Shown here piece by piece: positions 34,138 to 41,519 of a stretch of DNA of 64,000 nt. Source of the DNA: Aldehydirespirator sp965116665 (GTDB taxonomy: Bacteria; Actinomycetota; Acidimicrobiia; Acidimicrobiales; Aldehydirespiratoraceae); contig OZ220709.1 in NCBI GenBank assembly GCA_965116665.1, forward strand, positions 2,728,001-2,792,000, written 5' to 3'. The position numbers and the translations under genes were made by a program. Position 1 is the first letter of the stretch, and each line of letters starts with the position of its first letter. Below the pieces are notes generated by a model, which did no database searches, had not been told where the DNA came from, and worked only from the letters and a program-made list of their open reading frames with translations.

Positions 34138-36513
34138 ATGGGATCAAGAGTGCAGGGGGCTGAGACGGTCTATGACGCCGCCGAGGTCTGGGTAGAGCGC
34201 GGTCTGAGGACCGACGACTCGCTCTTCACCCCCGGCCAGTCGATCTGGACGCTCGAGCTGTTGGCCGAACTCTACCGGCGGTTCCTCGACCGCCCGGACG
34301 AGTCCAAGGAGACCTTCTTCTCGAAGCTGGAGAGACAACTGGCAGGGTCTGCGCCTGACGTCCATCAGCTTATGGCAGAGGTCTTGTATGTGTACTTTGT
34401 GGTTGACCGCAGGAGGAACAGCACGGATGTTCAAGCGCGTCTGAACGAAGTCTTGGGGTGGTCAGACGAGACTGTAGCGATTCCACCCGAGATGGTTGCC
34501 GGTCTGACGCCTGGCCTTGGCCGTGGCGGTCAAGGATTTCACGGAGGAAACCGTCCCTTCAACGTCGGCTTCATCATCGAGTTTGCGAGTCAGTGGAAGC
34601 GTCAGGAGCCCGTTGACCGCCAGCGGTTGCTCGATGATCCCTGGGAATTCAAGGCATTCGTGATGGGCCTGCATCTTCAGAGCGCGCTGTTCGATGGCTC
34701 GCAGGAAACACCCGCCATGCAGCGGCAGGCGTTGCTGCATCTTGTCCATCCCGACACGTTCGAGTTCATCATGAGTCTCAATCAGAAGAACAAGATCGTA
34801 CGAGCCTATGAGAGTCTTTTGGAGCATTCGGACGAAGATGTCGATCGCAATCTGCAAGAGATTCGCGCTGCTCTCGAGCCGGTTCATGGTGAGAGCTTCA
34901 AGTTCTATTTCCCCGAAGTACGAAGCGAATGGGATGGCTCGTACAAGCTGGCGGGCTGGGATGAACTTGTCGGTAGAGCGCGCAAGTACCAGAAGAGCGG
35001 CACGCTGAAAGAACTGCGCAAGGACAAGGTTGGTGTAGCAGAGCAGCTGTCGGAGGCGCGCACAACTCTGCTGGCGCGTCCAGACGACTGGCAACAGTCT
35101 GTCAAGGGCCGACTCAGCAAGGCTGGCGGCCTCATCTTTCCCGTGAACGTAGCCAAGCTTCATAATTGGATCGATTCGGCGCCTGGCGACGCTCACCGGG
35201 CGCTATCGCTGCTGTGGAGCGATAGCGAAGCCCAGTTATCAAAGCGCATCACGGGGTTCATGGAACGTCTTGACCCAGCGATGATCCCCGGGCCGGGAAC
35301 GCGCGCCAACGTTGCGTCGGTTCTGCTCATGTGCCTGGGGGCGAAGAAGCATCCACCGTTTCAAGTCACGGTGTTCAAGGATGCGTACAGACATACGGGG
35401 TTTGGTGCCCCCGGCGAGGACGCCGGCGAGGCAGAGTTGTACAGCCACGCTCTTGATTTCCTCGACCTGTTCATCGATGAGGCGTCGAAGCGAGGCCTGA
35501 ATCTGCCCCACCGTCTCGATGCTCAGTCAGCTCTCTGGCTCTTCATCAAGAGCAAGGGACCCGATCCCGATAACGGGCCCAAGCCTCCAACAGGTCTCAG
35601 CAAGCTGGCCAAGAAGCTCTGCCTTCCGGTCGAGTTTCTTGAGCGGATTAAGAGACAGTTGAAGCGTAAGCGGCAGGTGATCTTGCAAGGACCGCCGGGC
35701 ACCGGCAAGACCCACGTTGCACAGAGACTCGCCAAACGGCTCGCTGGCGGAAAGGAGCGGGTCACGCTTGTGCAGTTTCACCCGTCCTACGCCTACGAGG
35801 ACTTCGTTGAGGGCTACCGCCCGGACCTAGCGGACGGACAACCGACCTTCGTGCTCAAGAGCGGTCCCCTGCTACAGGCAGCAGAACGGGCACGCAGCGA
35901 CCCTGACAGCAGGCACTTCCTGGTGATCGACGAGATCAACCGCGGCAATGTCGCCAAGGTGTTCGGAGAGCTGTACTTCCTGCTGGAGTATCGCGACGAG
36001 GAAGTGCGCCTGCAGCACTCGAACACGCCCTTCTCCCTCCCGGAGAACCTGTACATCATCGGTACAATGAACACCGCCGACCGGTCGATCGCGCTCGTGG
36101 ACCTGGCTCTACGGCGCCGGTTCAGCTTCGTGGAGTTCCACCCCGACGACGAGCCCATCAAGGGCCTGCTGCGCGGCTGGCTTGAGAAGCACGGCAAGAC
36201 AGAGATGGCATGGGTGGCTGATCTGCTGGACGAGGCCAACAAGCTGCTGCAGGACGACCGCAATGTCGCAATCGGTCCGAGCCACTTCTTCGAGGAGGAT
36301 CTCAGCGAGGAGGTTGTCGCGGACATCTGGAAGCACAGCGTCCTTCCATACGTAGAGGAGGCACTCATCGGTAACCCCGACCGCGTCGCGGAATTCGACC
36401 TAAACCGAATACGACGCAAGGCCGAAGGCAGCCCCGAGCCTGAGATGAGCGAAGACGACCTTGACGGGAGTCCGGCCGACGACGAGTCCAACCGCGCCGA
36501 AGGCGGGGCCTGA
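34138..36513 (+). CDS. mcrB: McrB-type GTPase of a modification-dependent restriction system
   Basis: The 791-residue protein has a long N-terminal region of about 510 residues with no family I recognise, presumably target recognition, then the McrB AAA+ core: Walker A QGPPGTGKTHVAQRLAKRLA near residue 518, FHPSYAYEDFVEGYRP, Walker B FLVIDEINRGNVAKVFGELY near 597, and the GTP-specific GTMNTADRSIALVDLALRRR near 644. McrB translocates DNA with GTP and drives the McrC nuclease at methylated sites. AAGGA precedes the ATG. Codon use is more A+T-rich than in flanking metabolic genes, a sign of transfer. The acidic tail stays open in frame for 30 codons past the TGA. Confidence 0.92.
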   Translation: MGSRVQGAETVYDAAEVWVERGLRTDDSLFTPGQSIWTLELLAELYRRFLDRPDESKETFFSKLERQLAGSAPDVHQLMAEVLYVYFVVDRRRNSTDVQARLNEVLGWSDETVAIPPEMVAGLTPGLGRGGQGFHGGNRPFNVGFIIEFASQWKRQEPVDRQRLLDDPWEFKAFVMGLHLQSALFDGSQETPAMQRQALLHLVHPDTFEFIMSLNQKNKIVRAYESLLEHSDEDVDRNLQEIRAALEPVHGESFKFYFPEVRSEWDGSYKLAGWDELVGRARKYQKSGTLKELRKDKVGVAEQLSEARTTLLARPDDWQQSVKGRLSKAGGLIFPVNVAKLHNWIDSAPGDAHRALSLLWSDSEAQLSKRITGFMERLDPAMIPGPGTRANVASVLLMCLGAKKHPPFQVTVFKDAYRHTGFGAPGEDAGEAELYSHALDFLDLFIDEASKRGLNLPHRLDAQSALWLFIKSKGPDPDNGPKPPTGLSKLAKKLCLPVEFLERIKRQLKRKRQVILQGPPGTGKTHVAQRLAKRLAGGKERVTLVQFHPSYAYEDFVEGYRPDLADGQPTFVLKSGPLLQAAERARSDPDSRHFLVIDEINRGNVAKVFGELYFLLEYRDEEVRLQHSNTPFSLPENLYIIGTMNTADRSIALVDLALRRRFSFVEFHPDDEPIKGLLRGWLEKHGKTEMAWVADLLDEANKLLQDDRNVAIGPSHFFEEDLSEEVVADIWKHSVLPYVEEALIGNPDRVAEFDLNRIRRKAEGSPEPEMSEDDLDGSPADDESNRAEGGA

Positions 36514-36613
36514 TCCGTTGATGGGACGTCCAGCAGCAACCAGGCCGACGACGTATCGTCGGGCGGCGCCGAGGCCGGCGCCGGGGCATCCGGCACATAC
36601 CGCTAGCTGAGCC

Positions 36614-37831
36614 GTGCTCCCAATCGATCTGCGGGAGTATCGGCCGACCAAGCACACCCTGACGCTGGCCCAGCGAGACGCGCTGCTGGGCGATGCCAAC
36701 CCGTTGAACCTGACCATCGAGCCGATTGTCGGCACGGCGGACCGGTACATGGTCACCCCTGGATCGACCGTGGGTGCCGTCGAGGTCCGCGACATGTCGG
36801 TGCGGATCGAGCCGAAGATTGGGATTCCCCAACTCTTGTCGCTCGCCTGCTACGCGATGAGACTGTTGAAGCCGCAGCAGGAGCCCTTCGACTTCCGGGA
36901 GGACGAGGCCCTTCCAGACGTGCTTGCGCTTGCGCTCGCGGCAGCGGCGCGCCGAGCGTTCGCCCACGGCCTGCTCCACGGCTACCGAGTCGAGGAGGAC
37001 ACCCTTCCGACCGTTCGGGGCCGGATCAGGATCGACGACCAGATCCGGCAGCGACCTGGATTCATGCTTCCCATCGAGGTTCGCTACGACGAGTTCACCG
37101 AGGACATTCTCGAGAACCGACTCGTCAAGGCGGCCGCCGCCCAGTTGGCGCGGATGCGTCTCGGTTCGCAGGACGCCCGCGCGGGGTTGAGTTGGGTCGT
37201 CGGGATGCTCGAGCAGGTGGCGCTTGTCGAATTCTCAGCGGGCGATCTGCCTGAGACTCGCTTCACCCGCCTCAACGAGCACTACCGGGATGTACTGGCG
37301 CTGGCCCATCTCATTCTGCGCCACAGCGCCTTCTCATCGGCCCGCGGCGCCGTGCGGGCGTCGGGCTTCCTCGTAAACATGAACGACCTGTTCCAGGAGT
37401 TCTTGACGGTGGCGCTCCGGGAGGCACTCGGCGTGTCGTCCGAGAGGCTGCGCTCGGAACGCGAGGTCGAGTTCGATGAAGACGGGCGAGCGGGACTCAA
37501 GCCCGACCTCTCGTGGTGGGACGACGACATCTGCACGTTCGTGGGCGACGCCAAGTACAAGAACCTGACCAGCGATCGGGTGCCGAACGCTGACTTGTAC
37601 CAGCTCCTGGCCTACGCGACCGCCCTCAGACTGCCTGGCGGACTGCTCGTCTACGCACAAGGTGAGGCCGACGAGTGGCCATACCGCGTCAAGCACACCA
37701 GCAAGCGTCTCGAAGTCATGGCACTGGACATGTCCGGCACGCTCGCTGAGGTGCTCGAGCGTGTCCAATCCGTCGCGGCAAGCGTGCAGCGACTGCGCGA
37801 GGAGGCAAGCCAGGTACGGCTAGCCGCGTAG
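36614..37831 (+). CDS. mcrC: McrC-type nuclease subunit
   Basis: The 405-residue protein has the McrC N-terminal domain (IEPIVGTADRYMVTPGSTVG, VEVRDMSVRIEPKIGIPQLL), the middle segment GFLVNMNDLFQEFLTVALRE and the PD-(D/E)xK nuclease site GLKPDLSWWDDDICTFVGDA followed by KYKNL, with D and D-x-K near residues 297-313. It would cut DNA when driven by McrB. It starts with GTG 100 bases after mcrB with no obvious promoter between, so the two are probably co-transcribed. Confidence 0.92.
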   Translation: MLPIDLREYRPTKHTLTLAQRDALLGDANPLNLTIEPIVGTADRYMVTPGSTVGAVEVRDMSVRIEPKIGIPQLLSLACYAMRLLKPQQEPFDFREDEALPDVLALALAAAARRAFAHGLLHGYRVEEDTLPTVRGRIRIDDQIRQRPGFMLPIEVRYDEFTEDILENRLVKAAAAQLARMRLGSQDARAGLSWVVGMLEQVALVEFSAGDLPETRFTRLNEHYRDVLALAHLILRHSAFSSARGAVRASGFLVNMNDLFQEFLTVALREALGVSSERLRSEREVEFDEDGRAGLKPDLSWWDDDICTFVGDAKYKNLTSDRVPNADLYQLLAYATALRLPGGLLVYAQGEADEWPYRVKHTSKRLEVMALDMSGTLAEVLERVQSVAASVQRLREEASQVRLAA

Positions 37832-37871
37832 TCGATCATGCCTCGGGCTGCCAGCACCATAGGCCGCCGGG

Positions 37872-37877
37872 TACCAT
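37872..37877 (+). promoter_or_regulatory. Probable -10 element before a leader ORF and the AAA ATPase gene
   Basis: TACCAT ends 7 bases before a GTG at 37885. It implies that the ATPase pair has its own leaderless transcript, separate from mcrBC. Confidence 0.45.
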
Positions 37878-37884
37878 CGGAACC

Positions 37885-37938
37885 GTGAACTCGGCTAGTC
37901 CGCATCCGACGGCGCCCGTGCAAGCTGGCCCGTTGTGA
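37885..37938 (+). CDS. Possible leaderless 17-codon leader ORF
   Basis: GTG plus 16 codons (NSASPHPTAPVQAGPL) end with a TGA that overlaps the GTG of the AAA ATPase gene as GTGA. The start is 7 bases behind a TACCAT element. The same arrangement occurs at 32916-32972. The main gene lacks a ribosome binding site. Chance is not excluded for so short an ORF. Confidence 0.35.
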   Translation: MNSASPHPTAPVQAGPL

Positions 37939-39125
37939 GCCGACAGCAACTTACCATGCTGAGGGCGAAGGGCTTTCGATCCTTGTCCGAGGTCCACGTG
38001 CCTCTCGGTCCGCTGACGGTTCTGGTGGGGGCCAACGGATCCGGGAAGACCAACGTGTTGGGAGTACTGAGGTTCTTGGCATCCACCGTGCGGTTCGATC
38101 TCGCCGCCGCCATCGACGCAGCCGGGGGATACCTCTATGTCCTTCGACAGGACGGTCGAGGGCCATCATCGAGGGTTGTTCTCGGGGTGCAGGGAATCGT
38201 CACGACGCACGCTAGCGTCGGCGCGCCGGACGAGTATGAGCTGAAATTCTACCAAAGCACCAGTGATCAGCTCATTCGCGAGGAGTCGTTCGTCTGGAAG
38301 CGGACGCCTGGACAGGGCCGACGCCTCACCGTGAAGGGCACGAAAGTCGAGTTCGGCGCCGACGACATGGACGAAGGCGACCGCGAGACCCGGCAACTCG
38401 CCAACCGGCAGACGACAGGACTGGCGACACTCCCCGACTGGTCCGATGAGGAAGGCGGCGAAGGAATCCGCTTGCTGGCGGATTTCTTGTCGGGCATCCG
38501 GATCCTCGAGCCCGACATGCAGGCGGCCCGAAGGCCGTCGAGGATCATCCCGGGACCCCTAGCAGACGACGCCAGCAACCTGGCGGCCGCACTGCACAAC
38601 CTCTCCCTCGCGGAGCCGGACTCGTTCGCAATTCTCGTTGACGAGGTCAGGGCATGCCTTCCGGGTCTTGATTCAATCGAGTTCGAACTGCTCGGCGGTT
38701 CCAGCCGCGGCGTGATGGTGGTGCTGCGTGAACGCGGCGTGAGGATGCCGATCGAGCTTGCTGACGCCTCCTTCGGCACGGTCCGGCTGCTTGCCCTGCT
38801 AACGGCATTGCACGAACCGAATCAGCCGCCGTTCACAGCGATCGAGGAAGCCGACCATGGCCTGCACCCCTACGCGCTGGATCTCCTCGTAGAGCGGTTG
38901 CGGGCCGCTTCTGAGCACACTCAGTTGCTTGTTACCACCCACGCTCCCACGTTCGTCAACCGCCTACGTCCGCCAGAACTCGTCGTGTGCGACCGCGACC
39001 CTGCTACGGGCGCGTCGAAGATTCCTGCCATCCATAGCTATGAAATCGCCCGACGCGAGAAACGGTCAGAGTACGGACTCGGCGAACTCTGGTTCGCGGG
39101 CGCGTTGGGCGGCGTCCCCAACTAG
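37935..39125 (+). CDS. AAA-family ATPase (AAA_21/OLD-like) of a two-gene defence module
   Basis: The 396-residue protein is an ABC/SMC-like ATPase: it begins MLRAKGFRSLSEVHVPLGP, with Walker A VGANGSGKTN at residues 31-40, an ABC-signature-like segment LADASFGTVRLLALLTAL, Walker B and D-loop FTAIEEADHGLHPYAL near 300, and the switch histidine LLVTTHAPTFVNRL. It has no C-terminal TOPRIM domain; a small separate protein with TOPRIM-like features follows 9 bases downstream. Split ATPase/TOPRIM pairs of this sort include the AbiL and PARIS anti-phage systems. The location straight after mcrBC supports defence. Phage defence here is inferred. Confidence 0.8.
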   Translation: MSRQQLTMLRAKGFRSLSEVHVPLGPLTVLVGANGSGKTNVLGVLRFLASTVRFDLAAAIDAAGGYLYVLRQDGRGPSSRVVLGVQGIVTTHASVGAPDEYELKFYQSTSDQLIREESFVWKRTPGQGRRLTVKGTKVEFGADDMDEGDRETRQLANRQTTGLATLPDWSDEEGGEGIRLLADFLSGIRILEPDMQAARRPSRIIPGPLADDASNLAAALHNLSLAEPDSFAILVDEVRACLPGLDSIEFELLGGSSRGVMVVLRERGVRMPIELADASFGTVRLLALLTALHEPNQPPFTAIEEADHGLHPYALDLLVERLRAASEHTQLLVTTHAPTFVNRLRPPELVVCDRDPATGASKIPAIHSYEIARREKRSEYGLGELWFAGALGGVPN

Positions 39126-39134
39126 TACGACAGA

Positions 39135-39791
39135 ATGGCTCAGCCGACTAGGCGTCACCAACCCGGCCGCGCAGCCGTGGTGCTCGTCTTTGGCGAGAGC
39201 CGTAATGACCGGCTCGCTATCGTCCACCTGATTGAGGCTCTCTGTCCAGAACTCGCTGGCAGGGTACGGGAACGACCTCATCCCGTTTCCCTGAGCAGAT
39301 CGGCCTCACCCCGCTCAGTGTCAAGCTGGATCGGGCGCATCGCGGATGCTGTCTCCAGCCACGATCAGCCCGCCGTCTGTGTCTTCGTGCATCGAGACGC
39401 AGACGGACCCGATCCAGGCGGACAACTCCATCGGGAAACCGAGGAGGCACTCCGACATGCTGGCATCACGAATGCACACGCCGTTGTCCCCGTCGAGGAG
39501 ATTGAGGCTTGGTGGATGCTGTTCCCCGACGCGACCGAGCAACGGCGCCGGGCCTGGCGAGGGACACTGCAACGAGCCAACCGCGACTGGGACACAATTC
39601 GAGATCCGAAGGAAGAACTGAAGCGGCGGACTCGCCGCGGAGACCGGAGGCACCCCTATGCCGAGGCGGACTCACCCAGCGTCGCCCGCCATGTAGCGGC
39701 TGCAATTGCCGATGGTACGACGACCGTCGGCCGCAGCCGGTCCTACGAGCGATTCGCCGCTGCCGTTAGTGAGTGCTGCAACGCCGCATAG
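39135..39791 (+). CDS. Small TOPRIM/DUF4276-like effector partner of the ATPase
   Basis: The 218-residue protein shows the acid pattern of TOPRIM-like folds: a strand ending VVLVFGESRNDRLAIVHLI (Glu21), VCVFVHRDADGPD (Asp-x-Asp near 87-89) and HAVVPVEEIEAWWMLFPDA (acidic residues near 122). This resembles DUF4276 and RloB/AbiLii proteins found after AAA_21 ATPases. It would be the nuclease or other effector, controlled by the ATPase. The C-terminal region is basic (KEELKRRTRRGDRRHP). The family call rests on motif spacing read by eye. Confidence 0.65.
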   Translation: MAQPTRRHQPGRAAVVLVFGESRNDRLAIVHLIEALCPELAGRVRERPHPVSLSRSASPRSVSSWIGRIADAVSSHDQPAVCVFVHRDADGPDPGGQLHRETEEALRHAGITNAHAVVPVEEIEAWWMLFPDATEQRRRAWRGTLQRANRDWDTIRDPKEELKRRTRRGDRRHPYAEADSPSVARHVAAAIADGTTTVGRSRSYERFAAAVSECCNAA

Positions 39792-39806
39792 CGAGAGCCG
39801 GCGCTC

Positions 39807-40598
39807 CTACAGCACCGTGGACACGGTGCCGACGCCTTCTATTTCGGCGTGTATCTCGTCGCCGGGGGTGAGGGGCAACATCCCGCAGAGGGAGCCGGTC
39901 ATGATGGTCTCGCCGGCCTGCAGCGGGGTACCGTGCCGGCACAGGGTGTCGGCGAGCCACAGCACCGAGTTCAGCGGGTTGCCCAGGCAGGCGGCTCCGT
40001 TGCCGGTGGCGGCCGCGTTGCCGTTGATCGTCAGCTGCATCTCAACCCGCCGCAGGTCGACCGCGGTCAACGGCACCGGGCGGGTCCCGAGCACATAGCG
40101 GCCGCTGCCGGCATTGTCGGCGATCATGTCGAAGTTCGTGATGTCCCAAGCAAGGCGGCTGTCAACGATCTCCAGCGCGGGCAGCACGTAGGCGGTGGCA
40201 CTGATCACGTCGGCAACGGTGTGCCGGCCCTTGTCCAGGTCTTCGCCGAGCACTACCGCCACCTCGACCTCGACCCGGGGCTCGATCAGCCCCGTGCCTC
40301 CGATGTCATCGCCGTCGGTGCGGCACTTGTCGGAGTAGAGGACGCCCCAGATGGGCTCGTCCATGCCGAGTTGCGCCTGGACGGCGGGGTTGGTCAGCCC
40401 CACCTTGTGCCCGCTGATCCGCCGGCCGGTTGTGAGCCAGTGCTCGGTGTTGATCTGCTGCACCGCGTACCCGGCCTCGGCGCTGGCGGAGTCACCCACC
40501 AGGCCGCGCACCGGATCGCAGGGCACACCCGCGACCATCGCGTCCCTCAACCGCTCGGCTACAGCCTCGAGCGCGGCCGACTCAGGCGATTCGTTCAC
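39807..40598 (-). CDS. 2-keto-4-pentenoate hydratase family protein
   Basis: The 263-residue protein has the MhpD-type plan: YAVQQINTEHWLTTGRRISG, KVGLTNPAVQAQLGMDEPIW, the metal-binding acidic segment IEPRVEVEVAVVLGEDL and GNPLNSVLWLADTL. Family members hydrate 2-hydroxypenta-2,4-dienoates or decarboxylate 4-oxalocrotonate. It is the last gene of the minus-strand operon with BKACE and formate dehydrogenase, 42 bases after the Fe-S subunit. A link between that chemistry and formate is not obvious. It starts with GTG with AGGGAA upstream. Confidence 0.85.
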   Translation of the reverse strand: MNESPESAALEAVAERLRDAMVAGVPCDPVRGLVGDSASAEAGYAVQQINTEHWLTTGRRISGHKVGLTNPAVQAQLGMDEPIWGVLYSDKCRTDGDDIGGTGLIEPRVEVEVAVVLGEDLDKGRHTVADVISATAYVLPALEIVDSRLAWDITNFDMIADNAGSGRYVLGTRPVPLTAVDLRRVEMQLTINGNAAATGNGAACLGNPLNSVLWLADTLCRHGTPLQAGETIMTGSLCGMLPLTPGDEIHAEIEGVGTVSTVL

Positions 40599-40640
40599 TC
40601 TCGCGGTTCCCTTCGGTCAGAGTGCAGGGAATGGGCCGGG

Positions 40641-41519
40641 TCACTCGCCGTGGACGTACTGCCAGCCGAAGCGGCCCTTGATGCACAGGTGGCCGCTGGT
40701 CACCGAATGGTCCGCCGGAGACGTGACCTTCACGATCCGCTCGTCCTGCACATGCAACTCCAGGTTGCACCCCACGCCGCAGTAGGAGCACACTGTGCGG
40801 GTGACGGTCTGGTCCTCCGGGCGCCACTCCCCCACCTCGCGCAGGTCGTACTCGGTCTTGAACTGCAGCGCGCCGGTGGGGCACACCCCCACGCAGTTGC
40901 CGCAGTAGACGCAGGCCGAGTCGGGCAGGGTCACGTCGAACTCGGTGGAGATGCGGGCGTCGAAGCCGCGGCCGGCCACCGCGATGGCGAAGGTGTGCTG
41001 GGCGTCGTCTCCGCAGGCCTCCACGCACTTGTAGCACAGAACGCACTTCGAGTAGTCCCGGATGTAGAGCTCGTCCTGGATCTTGACCGGCTCGTCGACC
41101 CGCTCGACCGGGTGTTCCTCGTCGCGGTAGCGGTCGGGGTCGGCGCCGTAGGCCTCCATCCAGTGGTGCAGGTCGTCGGCCTGGCTCAGGTCCACGCCCG
41201 AGCCCAGGAACTCGAGCACCATGCGGCGGCTGTGGCGTACCCGGGGGGTGTCGGTCTGCACGACCATCCCCTCCTCGGCCGGGCGGGAGCACGACGGCAC
41301 CAGCGCCCGGGACCCCTCCAGCTCCACCACGCACACCCGGCACACGTTGACCGGGGTGAGGTTCTCGGCCCAGCACAGCGTCGGGGTGTCGATACCGGCC
41401 TGGACACAGGCGGCGTGGATGGTGGAGCCCTCGGCCACCTCCACCGGCTGCCCATCGACTGTGATCGTGACGGCCGTCCCCTCAATATGAGTGGCTGGGA
41501 TGGTCGCGGCGCCGGTCAT
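40641..41519 (-). CDS. Formate dehydrogenase N-terminal Fe-S protein (split alpha subunit)
   Basis: The 292-residue protein equals the N-terminal third of a standard NAD-dependent formate dehydrogenase alpha chain. It has a 2Fe-2S domain with Cys49, Cys60, Cys63 and Cys77 (TLCWAENLTPVNVCRVC, then C77), two ferredoxin-like 4Fe-4S sites (CVLCYKCVEAC, CVYCGNCVGVCP) and the proximal 4Fe-4S site of the molybdopterin oxidoreductase fold (VCSYCGVGCNLELH ... GHLCIKGR). It stops at RFGWQYVHGE, where single-chain enzymes continue into the catalytic domain. That catalytic part is encoded upstream at 43422-45350. The ATG overlaps the NuoEF-like stop by 4 bases. The usual His-ligated cluster between the 2Fe-2S and ferredoxin parts is not seen. 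Confidence 0.88.
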   Translation of the reverse strand: MTGAATIPATHIEGTAVTITVDGQPVEVAEGSTIHAACVQAGIDTPTLCWAENLTPVNVCRVCVVELEGSRALVPSCSRPAEEGMVVQTDTPRVRHSRRMVLEFLGSGVDLSQADDLHHWMEAYGADPDRYRDEEHPVERVDEPVKIQDELYIRDYSKCVLCYKCVEACGDDAQHTFAIAVAGRGFDARISTEFDVTLPDSACVYCGNCVGVCPTGALQFKTEYDLREVGEWRPEDQTVTRTVCSYCGVGCNLELHVQDERIVKVTSPADHSVTSGHLCIKGRFGWQYVHGE

